From a virus: a stretch of DNA of 24,408 nt. The position numbers and the translations under genes are program-made. Location: positions 1 through 24,408 of IMG/VR virus record IMGVR_UViG_3300037189_003801; one strand, 5' to 3'. Positions within the stretch are counted from its first letter, which is position 1. Each line of letters starts with the position of its first letter. Positions 14,780 through 20,803 of this stretch are shown in pieces. Below the pieces are notes generated by a model. It saw nothing but the letters and a program-made list of their open reading frames with translations. It was not told the origin of the DNA and searched no databases.

Positions 14780-15762
14780 AACATATTCTAGTTACTGGAG
14801 GAAGTGGGTTCATCGGCAGTGCTGTTGTCGATGAACTCCTCTACTACGGTTACACGGTTACGGTTCTTGACCGTGTAATCAACGATTGGACTAAGAAGCT
14901 CGATGTTGAGATTTTAAACTTTGACATCAATCAGTTTGGGCTTCATTCCTACTACAAAAAGTTCGACGCTATCATTCACATGGCAGCAAGCCATGTTGTT
15001 CCTGAAAGCGTTGCTGATCCAATGAAATACTATCAGAACAATCTATATTCTATGTTACGCCTTCTCGACTACGCGAAGGATAATGGCACAAAGATTGTGT
15101 TCAGTAGCAGCGCAGCAGTATACGAATCATCTGATTTGGCTATTAACGAAAAACACGAAACCAATCCACATAATCCATATGGACAGACTAAGCTGTGGGC
15201 TGAGCAGATGCTTGAGTCCATGTTCCACGCTCACGATGTCAACAGCGTTTCGTTGCGATATTTCAACGTTGCTGGTGCTGGCAAAAATCATGGCTATAAT
15301 GCTAAGAAGCCAACTCATGCTGTTCCGATTCTGCTGAAAGCTATTCTGGAAGATAAACCATTCCGTGTGTTTGGTAATGACTATCCTACTAAAGATGGTA
15401 CATGTGTTCGCGACTATCTTCATGTGACTGACGTAGCCCGTGCGCATGTGCAAGCCCTACAGTATCTCGAAAATCACAGATGCAGTGAAGTCATTAATCT
15501 CGGAACGGGCACCGGCACATCCATGCTTGATCTTATAGGAGCTACCGAAAGAGTTCTTGACAAGCAGATCAAGTTCGACTATGATAGTCGTCGGATGGGA
15601 GATCCAGCAATCCTAGTAGCCAATGCTGAAAAGGCAGAAATGATTCTAGGATGGAAACCTAAAAAAGATATTGAACGTATTATCCTTGACTCATGGAAAT
15701 GGGAAACGAATGGACTATGTAATCGCAATCCCGAGCTATCGCCGCGCAAAAACGCTGCGTGA
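14776..15762 (+). CDS. NAD-dependent sugar epimerase (UDP-glucose 4-epimerase-like)
   Basis: 328 residues, extended SDR. GGSGFIG (8-14) is the NAD-binding loop; the catalytic pair is Y135 and K139 (YGQTK) with Ser near 110-112 (VFSSSAAVYE). SLRYFNVAGAG and the later THAVPILLKAILEDKPFRVFG...DGTCVRDYLHVTDVARAH stretch are characteristic of GalE. It interconverts UDP-glucose and UDP-galactose or a related pair. The start is GTG, overlapping the TET/JBP stop (GTGA), so the two are translationally coupled. The likely role is to supply the sugar donor for the downstream TAGT. A promoter lies in its 3' part. Confidence 0.9.
   Translation: MKHILVTGGSGFIGSAVVDELLYYGYTVTVLDRVINDWTKKLDVEILNFDINQFGLHSYYKKFDAIIHMAASHVVPESVADPMKYYQNNLYSMLRLLDYAKDNGTKIVFSSSAAVYESSDLAINEKHETNPHNPYGQTKLWAEQMLESMFHAHDVNSVSLRYFNVAGAGKNHGYNAKKPTHAVPILLKAILEDKPFRVFGNDYPTKDGTCVRDYLHVTDVARAHVQALQYLENHRCSEVINLGTGTGTSMLDLIGATERVLDKQIKFDYDSRRMGDPAILVANAEKAEMILGWKPKKDIERIILDSWKWETNGLCNRNPELSPRKNAA
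15557..15585 (+). promoter_or_regulatory. Intragenic promoter for the TAGT gene, with palindrome over the -10
   Basis: TTGACA 15557-15562, 17-base spacer, TATGAT 15580-15585, within the epimerase gene. A perfect inverted repeat GACTAT-G-ATAGTC (15577-15589) covers the -10, as at the rnh promoter. Confidence 0.75.
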
Positions 15763-16492
15763 AAAAACTCTCGCGCTGCTCGAGCGTCATAATATCCCCG
15801 CAGAAAAGATCACCGTATTCGTAGGTAATCAAGAAGAATACGAAACCTATCGCAAAGAACTCCCTGAACAATATAAGATCGTGATCGGTGAAGTTGGTAT
15901 GGGTGCCATCCGTCGCTTCATTCAGCGATACTATCCTGAGGGAACTCAGGTCATGAACTTTGACGACGATCTGTCGGAAGTTCTCAAGAAGATCGATGAC
16001 AAAACTATGGTTCCAGTCGAGAATCTTGAGTATGAAGTTATCTGTCGCGGATTCGTTGAGTGTCAGAAGCACGGAGCTAATCTGTTTGGCGTTTATGCTG
16101 CTGCTAATGCAATGTTCATGAAGAATCGCGTAGCTGTTGGTCTTTACTACTGCATCGGTTCATGCTGGGGTCTCATCACTCGACACGATCAAGACTTGAC
16201 TGTTACGCTCGACGATAAGGAAGACTTCGAGCGCACGCTTCAGCACTACGTCAAGGATGGCAAGGTTGTTCGTCTCGACGATATCACTGTAAAATCTAAA
16301 TACTATACTGAAGACGGTGGGATGCAAGTCACTCGCACGAGCGAGCGCATCCACGAATCAGCTCAGATTCTTGCTGATCGATATCCTGGACTATGCACGA
16401 TGTATATCCGCGAAACAACTGGGCACGCTGAACTAAGACTTCGAGACACAAGAAAAGAAGTCGGCAACACTCTCGATTCGTTCTTCGCATAA
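15710..16492 (+). CDS. TET-associated glycosyltransferase (TAGT-like)
   Basis: 260 residues from ATG 15710 (GGGA upstream), overlapping the epimerase by 53 bases. It starts YVIAIPSYRRAKTLREKTLALL, the GT-A N-terminal strand, with VFVGNQEEYETY and GMGAIRRF; NFDDDL (84-88) supplies the DxD-type metal site. This is the layout of the glycosyltransferases found beside phage TET genes (TAGT), thought to transfer sugar onto the hydroxymethyl group created by the TET enzyme. The TET-epimerase-TAGT order supports the call. The substrate base and the sugar are not visible from sequence. It has its own candidate promoter inside the epimerase gene. Confidence 0.83.
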   Translation: MDYVIAIPSYRRAKTLREKTLALLERHNIPAEKITVFVGNQEEYETYRKELPEQYKIVIGEVGMGAIRRFIQRYYPEGTQVMNFDDDLSEVLKKIDDKTMVPVENLEYEVICRGFVECQKHGANLFGVYAAANAMFMKNRVAVGLYYCIGSCWGLITRHDQDLTVTLDDKEDFERTLQHYVKDGKVVRLDDITVKSKYYTEDGGMQVTRTSERIHESAQILADRYPGLCTMYIRETTGHAELRLRDTRKEVGNTLDSFFA

Positions 16493-16505
16493 GAAAGGAA
16501 AATGT

Positions 16506-16877
16506 ATGGATACCACTTCTTATATCGTTAACGTTCTGGTCGTCGCGTCAAGCTGGATCGTAGGCATTATGATTGCTCGATTCGTTCTTAGAAAGTTCAT
16601 GAGCATCGATCCAGATGGTATGGAAGCTGTCGGTTCTACTTCTTCTGATGATATCGTTGATTTCGATAAGAGTGATATGCCATACATTCCTGTGAAGGTT
16701 GTTCGTGAGAATGGATTGTATTATGCTTGGTTTGGTGGGAACGATAAGTTCATCGGACAGGCAAAGAAGATGGACGAAATTCATAAGCTGACTCACGAGC
16801 ATGTGTTCAAGCAGATTGGTTTGCGCTTCGAGTTCATTCGAGAAAAAGATAAGGTGATTAAAGATAAAGGGCCTTGA
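16506..16877 (+). CDS. Single-pass membrane protein, function unknown
   Basis: 123 residues. A hydrophobic segment at about residues 6-27 (YIVNVLVVASSWIVGIMIAR) should span the inner membrane, followed by a soluble part: an acidic linker with SSDDIVDFDKSD and then a small beta domain VKVVRENGLYYAWFGGNDKFIGQAKKMDEI. Similar small membrane proteins with 'GL.YAW...D.FI.Q' occur in T4-like phages; the role is unknown. AAAGGAA (16494-16500) precedes ATG 16506. Its stop TGA lies inside a -35 box, which now belongs to the inserted downstream cassette. Confidence 0.75.
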   Translation: MDTTSYIVNVLVVASSWIVGIMIARFVLRKFMSIDPDGMEAVGSTSSDDIVDFDKSDMPYIPVKVVRENGLYYAWFGGNDKFIGQAKKMDEIHKLTHEHVFKQIGLRFEFIREKDKVIKDKGP

Positions 16878-16881
16878 CAAT
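16868..16881 (+). repeat. 14-bp direct repeat, left copy flanking moron-like cassette
   Basis: AGGGCCTTGACAAT is identical to 17303-17316. It contains the -35 box and, here, the TGA stop of the upstream gene. Confidence 0.9.
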
Positions 16882-16902
16882 TATTCCTTTGCCAGCTAGA
16901 CT
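16874..16902 (+). promoter_or_regulatory. Promoter of the moron-like cassette
   Basis: TTGACA 16874-16879, 17-base spacer, TAGACT 16897-16902. The stop TGA of the upstream gene (16875-16877) is inside the -35. Confidence 0.82.
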
Positions 16903-16931
16903 TAAGAGTTAGCTACCGAAGGACCCTAAAA

Positions 16932-17216
16932 ATGTCAAACGTAAAAACGCTAGTCGCTAAGTATAACCGCCCTAAAACTAAGTTTAAAGGGGGCGCCCCT
17001 AAGTTCAGCCCCACTATTAAATGGGTCGAGTATAGTATAGATTTGATCGAAGCCAAGCGTTTACTTCAAGTAGCTGATTTTACTAGTAAATTCGACCTAC
17101 TAAAAGTAATAAATCAAATCGAAAGTAAAGTAAAGTATCACCAAAACCACGCCGATTTTAACTTAGCTAAGGCGCTAAACGATTTACGTTCAGCCCGTAA
17201 ACTGTTACGTCTGTAA
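16932..17216 (+). CDS. Small basic protein in an autonomous (moron-like) unit
   Basis: 94 residues, strongly basic (19 Lys/Arg against 8 Asp/Glu). The N-terminal ~30 residues are Lys/Pro-rich and probably flexible (KYNRPKTKFKGGAPKFSP); the rest should be two or three helices (EAKRLLQV, SKFDLLKVINQIESKVKYH, NLAKALNDLRSARKLLRL). No family is recognised. Its leucines are 8 of 12 CTA/TTA, whereas the neighbour at 17368 uses CTC/CTG, suggesting foreign origin. GAAGGA (16918-16923) gives good initiation. It has its own promoter and two hairpins behind it and sits between 14-bp direct repeats. A nucleic-acid-binding or host-takeover role would fit, but is speculation. Confidence 0.75.
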   Translation: MSNVKTLVAKYNRPKTKFKGGAPKFSPTIKWVEYSIDLIEAKRLLQVADFTSKFDLLKVINQIESKVKYHQNHADFNLAKALNDLRSARKLLRL

Positions 17217-17226
17217 CAGATTTTGT
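17202..17226 (+). terminator. First, weak hairpin at the moron gene's end
   Basis: Perfect 7-bp stem CTGTTAC-gtct-GTAACAG (17202-17219) spans the stop codon, followed by ATTTTGT. The U-run is short, so it may act as an mRNA-stabilising hairpin or weak terminator. Confidence 0.5.
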
Positions 17227-17239
17227 AACAAAAAATATT

Positions 17240-17296
17240 CCCTAGTAATATCAGTCACTTAGCAGTAAGTCATTGATTTTACTAGGGTTTTTTATT
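17240..17296 (+). terminator. Long rho-independent terminator, probably bidirectional
   Basis: Arms 17240-17261 and 17266-17287 form a ~22-bp stem (outer part CCCTAGTAA/TTACTAGGG, inner part with one T-T and one C-C mismatch and a G-T wobble) closed by a GCAG tetraloop. TTTTTTATT follows at 17288-17296. The left flank is A-rich (ACAAAAAATATT), so the reverse strand also ends in U-rich sequence. Confidence 0.92.
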
Positions 17297-17302
17297 AGCG
17301 GT

Positions 17303-17316
17303 AGGGCCTTGACAAT
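17303..17316 (+). repeat. 14-bp direct repeat, right copy flanking moron-like cassette
   Basis: Identical to 16868-16881 (AGGGCCTTGACAAT). This copy carries the -35 of the promoter for the 17368 gene. Confidence 0.9.
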
Positions 17317-17337
17317 CAGCGGGCTATGGGATAGAAT
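17309..17337 (+). promoter_or_regulatory. Early promoter for the 17368 gene
   Basis: TTGACA 17309-17314, 17-base spacer, TAGAAT 17332-17337, directly after the terminator of the cassette. Confidence 0.88.
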
Positions 17338-17367
17338 GAATATATGATGAATCGAAAGGAAAACCAA

Positions 17368-17580
17368 ATGGATACGCTCTTCAATCGCTCGCTCCTGGTT
17401 GAACTCGTCGCTCAGTATGAGCTGCTCCTCGATCAGCTCGAGTCTGCTGATCTCGCTCAGGCAGAAATCGCTGAGGGTGAGCTGGACAATTTCATGGAGC
17501 GATTCCCTGGCATCGTGAACTACGATTCCAAAGGTAACTGGATTGGAAACGTTAGTAACGAAAACGGATGGACTGCCTAA
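17368..17580 (+). CDS. Small acidic helical protein, function unknown
   Basis: 70 residues. The ATG at 17368 is preceded by AAAGGA (17355-17360), better than the in-frame ATG at 17347. The N-terminal two thirds form a Leu/Glu-rich helix pair (SLLVELVAQYELLLDQLESADLAQAEIAEGELDNF given here only as a type), then PGIVNYDSKGNWIGNVSNENG as a possible small hairpin. Codons are CTC/CTG-biased. No family is recognised. Confidence 0.7.
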   Translation: MDTLFNRSLLVELVAQYELLLDQLESADLAQAEIAEGELDNFMERFPGIVNYDSKGNWIGNVSNENGWTA

Positions 17581-17594
17581 TGAAAGGAACTGAC

Positions 17595-17690
17595 ATGACT
17601 CGTGACAATAAAATCGAATTCGCCCTCTTTGCCATCAACTGGCTTGCTGGCTTCGGCATGGGATTGGTTGTTGCAAAAATGTTGCAGTAA
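17595..17690 (+). CDS. 31-residue membrane miniprotein
   Basis: Reads MTRDNKIEFALFAINWLAG and continues FGMGLVVAKMLQ. One hydrophobic helix (residues ~8-28) spans a membrane, with a charged N-terminus. AAGGA lies ~7 bases before the ATG, and it fits exactly between its neighbours, ending 5 bases before the next -35 box. Too short for a usual gene call, but the ribosome site and position support it. Confidence 0.65.
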   Translation: MTRDNKIEFALFAINWLAGFGMGLVVAKMLQ

Positions 17691-17695
17691 CCACC

Positions 17696-17724
17696 TTGAC
17701 AATCACGCTCGCCAGTGATAGAAT
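17696..17724 (+). promoter_or_regulatory. Early promoter for the small-gene operon
   Basis: TTGACA 17696-17701, 17-base spacer, TAGAAT 17719-17724, preceded by C. It would drive 17750 and the coupled genes behind it. Confidence 0.9.
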
Positions 17725-17749
17725 AAAGTATATGATGAAAGGAAGTGAC

Positions 17750-17977
17750 ATGAACGCCATTCAAGTTCTCGCCCTCGTAGCTCGTTCTACGTTTCGTCCG
17801 TTTGATTCCTATGATCGCCAAGTGTTCGAAGGAACTGAATCGTCGAATCCGTTGGTTCACTATGCTGACGAGATTGGCGAGCAATATACGATCATCATCG
17901 ACGGTGATCGAATCTGTCTCTTCGATGAACATGGCCACGAATCCCAGTATCTTCTGGGTGAGAATCGTTTCGCTTAA
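17750..17977 (+). CDS. Small protein, function unknown
   Basis: 75 residues from ATG 17750, with AAAGGA (17738-17743) upstream. An N-terminal helix with VLALVARSTFRPF is followed by a beta-rich half (EQYTIIIDGDRICLFDEHGHESQYLL), which looks like a three-strand sheet. No family recognised. First gene of the operon behind the 17696 promoter. Confidence 0.72.
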   Translation: MNAIQVLALVARSTFRPFDSYDRQVFEGTESSNPLVHYADEIGEQYTIIIDGDRICLFDEHGHESQYLLGENRFA

Positions 17978-17989
17978 AGGAGCTATATC

Positions 17990-18190
17990 ATGTCAATCAA
18001 TGAAGCTGTTGCGCTTGCTGCGCGTTTAGAATCGCTGATCCGTCGAGCTGATATGTTTGGCAAGGATCGTCTCACCATTCTTGAAGAAGTGAACTGGATT
18101 GCGTCTGATCTCCGTGACTATGCGGATCGACTCGATGCTCAAATGGAAAAGGAACTCTTTCATGGTCGCAAACACGTTTCTCACCGCTGA
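17990..18190 (+). CDS. Small helical protein, function unknown
   Basis: 66 residues, predicted all-helical (EAVALAARLESLIRRAD, ILEEVNWIASDLRDYADRLD). AGGAG (17978-17982) is 7 bases before ATG. The last 29 bases overlap the next gene. The pattern suggests a coiled-coil or helical hairpin; no homologue recognised. Confidence 0.7.
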   Translation: MSINEAVALAARLESLIRRADMFGKDRLTILEEVNWIASDLRDYADRLDAQMEKELFHGRKHVSHR

Positions 18191-18368
18191 TCCAGCGGAA
18201 GCCAAGCAGGCTATTGTTGCTGCTTTGTATGATCGTCTGACTGAGGTGCGGCGCGCAAGTCGCGTGAAGTTTGAACTCGACGACGAGTTTGAACTGGGTA
18301 TCAATTGTCGCTTGGCTAATGAAGCTGAGTGGCTGGAAGATTTGCTCGATACAGTTGAGAGGAGCTGA
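18162..18368 (+). CDS. Small phage protein, function unknown
   Basis: 68 residues. The ATG at 18162 is chosen because AAAAGGA (18147-18153) precedes it; longer in-frame ATGs at 18099 and later lack a site. It starts ANTFLTADPAEAKQAIVAALYDRLTEVRR and ends with an acidic helix (NEAEWLEDLLDTVE). It overlaps the upstream gene by 29 bases. Function unknown. Confidence 0.65.
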   Translation: MVANTFLTADPAEAKQAIVAALYDRLTEVRRASRVKFELDDEFELGINCRLANEAEWLEDLLDTVERS

Positions 18369-18370
18369 AT

Positions 18371-18877
18371 ATGCCTAACTGGTGTTCAAACAACTTCACG
18401 GTCTATCATAAAGATCCCGAAATGATCAAGAAGTTCGCTGATGCGCTGAGCGCGCAAGAGCTTTTCACTAAGTTGGTTCCGCTCCCTACGGAAGACAACG
18501 AGTGGGACTATAATGCTGCGCTGGAAACTTGGGGCACCAAGTGGGATGCGACTCCTGGCGATGTTCAGATCGATGAAGAGGGTAAGTCATGCAGTGGTTG
18601 GTTCGAAACTCCATGGGGTCCAGGCATTCTTGCTTATGAAAAGCTGAGCGAACTTGGTTTCGAAGTTGATATCACGTTCCATGAACCAGGAATGTGTTTC
18701 GCTGGTCGATTCACTTCTCCCGATGAAGAGTATTATGTAGAATACAACTTCGAGGATGAGAACTGGCGCGACAAGATCGATGACGATGAAGTCCTTTCGC
18801 TTCTCGAATATGAATATGAAAACTGGCTTGAGTGGCAGGAAGAGCTGGCCGAAGAAGAAGATGGAAGCGACAAATGA
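18371..18877 (+). CDS. YubB/DUF1281-type ferredoxin-fold protein
   Basis: 168 residues. The start MPNWCSNNFTV and the later GKSCSGWFETPWGPGILAYEKLSE...FHEPGMCFAGRF are the marks of the YubB/DUF1281 (Api92-like) family found in phages and plasmids. In such proteins the conserved 'PNWC.N' N-terminus begins a ferredoxin-like alpha/beta fold. The biochemical role is unknown. The C-terminal ~45 residues are very acidic (EDENWRDKIDDDE, EELAEEEDGSD). GAGGAG (18358-18363) precedes the ATG. It shares ATGA with the next gene. Confidence 0.85.
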   Translation: MPNWCSNNFTVYHKDPEMIKKFADALSAQELFTKLVPLPTEDNEWDYNAALETWGTKWDATPGDVQIDEEGKSCSGWFETPWGPGILAYEKLSELGFEVDITFHEPGMCFAGRFTSPDEEYYVEYNFEDENWRDKIDDDEVLSLLEYEYENWLEWQEELAEEEDGSDK

Positions 18878-19143
18878 CTTCGCGAACAGTTACAGTTGAC
18901 GTAGATGTCGATGTGGATGTTGAAGATTTCGACGACGAGGATCTCGTTGATGAATTGCGACATCGCGGATATTCTGTTGTCAAAAAAGATCGCAGAGAGT
19001 TTTCTTGGCTGAAACAATCATACGAAGAAGAAGAGCTGGATGACCTTTTGTGGAAACTGCGTCAATCCTATCTGATCGACAACGCTGATCAGTTTCATAA
19101 ATCTTTCAAGAAAATCCTAGCAGAATATGGATATCATGTATGA
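18874..19143 (+). CDS. Small acidic phage protein with Val-Asp repeat
   Basis: 89 residues from ATG 18874 (ATGA overlap). The N-terminus alternates Val and Asp (VTVDVDVDVDVEDFDDED), an exposed acidic beta strand, then LVDELRHRGYSVV and a helical end with Glu-rich EEEELDDLLWKLRQ. The 'VDVD.D.DDFDD.DLI.EL..RG' start recurs in phages of several groups; function unknown. It resembles a DNA-mimic-like charge pattern, but that is only a remark on composition. Confidence 0.75.
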   Translation: MTSRTVTVDVDVDVDVEDFDDEDLVDELRHRGYSVVKKDRREFSWLKQSYEEEELDDLLWKLRQSYLIDNADQFHKSFKKILAEYGYHV

Positions 19144-19373
19144 CTGATCATGAAATCGTTAAGCAACGTTTCCTCAAGTTTCTCTTCGCACAGATTGACG
19201 AGATGAAAGAACAAGGTGTACCTGAACGGCAAGCTGCAGAACTTGTAATGGATACTGTGTTCTTGACTATACATAATACATGGGTCGATGCGTTTGGTTC
19301 TCGACAAATGGCTGAAGAATTTTATCAGATTGCCGATGGTCTCGTCGCGCGTTCAATGGAGGAATCTAAGTGA
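19140..19373 (+). CDS. Small helical protein, function unknown
   Basis: 77 residues, helical throughout (IVKQRFLKFLFAQIDEMKEQ, ERQAAELVMDTVFLTIHNTWVDAF, QMAEEFYQIADGLVARSM). ATGA overlap with the preceding gene and GTGA overlap with the kinase gene place it in a tightly coupled operon. No family recognised. Confidence 0.7.
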   Translation: MTDHEIVKQRFLKFLFAQIDEMKEQGVPERQAAELVMDTVFLTIHNTWVDAFGSRQMAEEFYQIADGLVARSMEESK

Positions 19374-19981
19374 TTATTGGTCTTTGCGGTTTGATTGGTT
19401 CAGGTAAGGGCACCGTAGCTGAGCATCTCATGCGAGAGCACAGCTTTATTGGCATTTCATTTGCTGAAACGCTGAAGGACGCAGCTGCGTGTATCTTTGG
19501 CTGGGATCGTGACATGCTCGAAGGAGATACAACTGAGTCACGATACGAGCGCGAGCAGATCGATGCTTGGTGGACCGATAGACTTGGTTGGGAAGTTTCG
19601 CCGCGCAAGATGCTCCAGTTCTTTGGGACAGAAGTTATGCGTGACAATCTAGATTCCCATATTTGGGCCCATGCGACTGAAAAGCGTATGCTTGATACAG
19701 AAAAGCTGTTTCTGGAGATGACTGGTCAGAAGCCACACTTTGTTATCAGCGATGTTCGTTTCCCCAACGAGATTGACATGATCCGTCGCAATGGCGGCAA
19801 GATTTGGCATGTTCGCCGCGGTCCGCTTCCTGATTGGTTTGGCAAAGACGATCCGTCGATCCACGAGTCCGAGCGGGCTTGGAATAGAGAGCCAATGGAT
19901 GCTGCGATTCACAATGATGGCACAATCGAACAGATGTGTGGCACGGCAGATGTTATTCTTGACAGTTACCTGAAACGCTGA
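19370..19981 (+). CDS. Deoxynucleoside monophosphate kinase (T4 gp1-like)
   Basis: 203 residues. GLIGSGKGT (7-15) is the P-loop; LKDAAACIFGWDRDMLEGDT and PRKMLQFFGTEVMRDN follow, then the SDVRFPNEI strand typical of the T4 gp1 dNMP kinase family. The reaction is dNMP plus ATP to dNDP. T4 gp1 acts on dTMP, dGMP and 5-hydroxymethyl-dCMP; the range here cannot be told. The start is GTG (19370) with GGAGGA (19358-19363) upstream. It probably feeds DNA precursors during replication, together with thyX. A promoter lies in its last codons. Confidence 0.9.
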   Translation: MIIGLCGLIGSGKGTVAEHLMREHSFIGISFAETLKDAAACIFGWDRDMLEGDTTESRYEREQIDAWWTDRLGWEVSPRKMLQFFGTEVMRDNLDSHIWAHATEKRMLDTEKLFLEMTGQKPHFVISDVRFPNEIDMIRRNGGKIWHVRRGPLPDWFGKDDPSIHESERAWNREPMDAAIHNDGTIEQMCGTADVILDSYLKR

Positions 19982-19987
19982 TACAAT
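19959..19987 (+). promoter_or_regulatory. Promoter at the kinase gene's end
   Basis: TTGACA 19959-19964, 17-base spacer, TACAAT 19982-19987, preceded by C, followed by GGAG and the ATG at 20011. TACAAT recurs 12 bases further on. Confidence 0.82.
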
Positions 19988-20010
19988 AGTCTATACAATG
20001 GAGTTTGGCT

Positions 20011-20379
20011 ATGAACGTAGGCGACAATGTTACGATTCGTGTGCGGGATCCGCGCAATGCTAGAGTGTTCGCTGCGGGCGTAGTCCGCGAGTTCAATGAA
20101 TACACAGGCAAGATTCTGCCTAATCCTAAGTGGGTTAGTTCAGACTCCATCTGTATCTCCACAGGCGATACTCATTTTCCTTTCCGTATCATCGACCGCG
20201 AGCGTATCCTAGAGTTGGATAATGCGCCAGTTGCTGTTTCTCGCAGTGAAACGTTCGTCGTGCAGGGTTCTAAGCCTGGATCAACTTATACAGTCACACG
20301 CGATGGTTCGCACTGGAGCTGCACTTGTGTTGGCTTTGGTTTCCGTAAAGACTGCAAGCATGTGAGGGAATGCAAGTGA
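20011..20379 (+). CDS. SWIM-type zinc-finger protein
   Basis: 122 residues from ATG 20011, with GGAG (20000-20003) 7 bases upstream; an in-frame TTG at 20005 is less likely. The N-terminal half (VGDNVTIRVRDPRNARVFAAGVVRE) looks like a small SH3/KOW-like beta barrel. The C-terminus reads WSCTCVGFGFRKDCKHVRE, the CxC...CxH SWIM zinc-binding motif used for DNA or protein contacts. Probably an early regulatory or accessory DNA-binding protein. It starts the 20011-21737 overlapping gene run. Confidence 0.82.
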   Translation: MNVGDNVTIRVRDPRNARVFAAGVVREFNEYTGKILPNPKWVSSDSICISTGDTHFPFRIIDRERILELDNAPVAVSRSETFVVQGSKPGSTYTVTRDGSHWSCTCVGFGFRKDCKHVRECK

Positions 20380-20636
20380 TGAACGATCTTATTGAAAAGC
20401 TCGCAATCCAATCAGGCTTCAAGAAATACGATAAGGATGATGGTCTCTATTTTCCGTATATCGAGGGATATGAGCTCAATGGCGAGCTTGAGGAGTTTGC
20501 TGAGCACATCATCAAAGAATGTATGAATAGAATTTCTAAGTGGAACACACTTATTATTGAAAACGATATGATTCATCATTCGAATATAGCAGATCGTATC
20601 AATAAAGACTTACGAGAACATTTTGGAGTCAAGTGA
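20379..20636 (+). CDS. Small conserved-looking phage protein, function unknown
   Basis: 85 residues from the ATG in TGATG at 20379; GAGGGA (20363-20368) precedes, so the in-frame ATG at 20370 is too close to the site. Helical, with NDLIEKLAIQSGFKKY, then ELEEFAEHIIKECMNRI and a C-terminal DRINKDLREHFGVK. The 'EKLA.Q.GF..Y......F...L..FAE.I..E' pattern is shared by small proteins of many phages; function unknown. Confidence 0.78.
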   Translation: MNDLIEKLAIQSGFKKYDKDDGLYFPYIEGYELNGELEEFAEHIIKECMNRISKWNTLIIENDMIHHSNIADRINKDLREHFGVK

Positions 20637-20803
20637 TGCGCATCAACAATCGCTGGACAATCTACTGGTTAGGATGGAAAGGTGAACTGTTCTACTGGAA
20701 TCTGTGTCGTTTCAATAGCGGTGATCCATACTGCGACTGGCGTATTGGTCCTATCAGTGTGAGGAAGTGGGGAGTACCCACTGATAAAGGTAGGGGATGG
20801 TGA
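20636..20803 (+). CDS. 55-residue Trp-rich miniprotein
   Basis: Starts at the ATG of TGATG at 20636 with GGAG (20625-20628) 7 bases upstream, and ends TGA at 20801-20803, overlapping the next ATG. Seven of 55 residues are Trp (NRWTIYWLGWKGELFYWN, CDWRIG, VRKWG, GRGW). The stop-start overlaps on both sides argue that it is real. It may bind a membrane surface or form a small beta sheet; no family recognised. Confidence 0.72.
   Translation: MRINNRWTIYWLGWKGELFYWNLCRFNSGDPYCDWRIGPISVRKWGVPTDKGRGW

Noticed and set aside
14921-14950. TTGACA in the epimerase gene as a promoter
   Set aside because: No acceptable -10 at 17 bases (CATTCC) or nearby.
15680-16072. Minus-strand ORF of 130 codons
   Set aside because: Antisense to the TAGT-like gene; no independent support.
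18895-18930. Short tandem DNA repeat (GTAGATGTCGATGTGGATG type)
   Set aside because: It encodes the Val-Asp repeat that is a conserved feature of this small protein family; codons vary, so it is not a DNA-level repeat.
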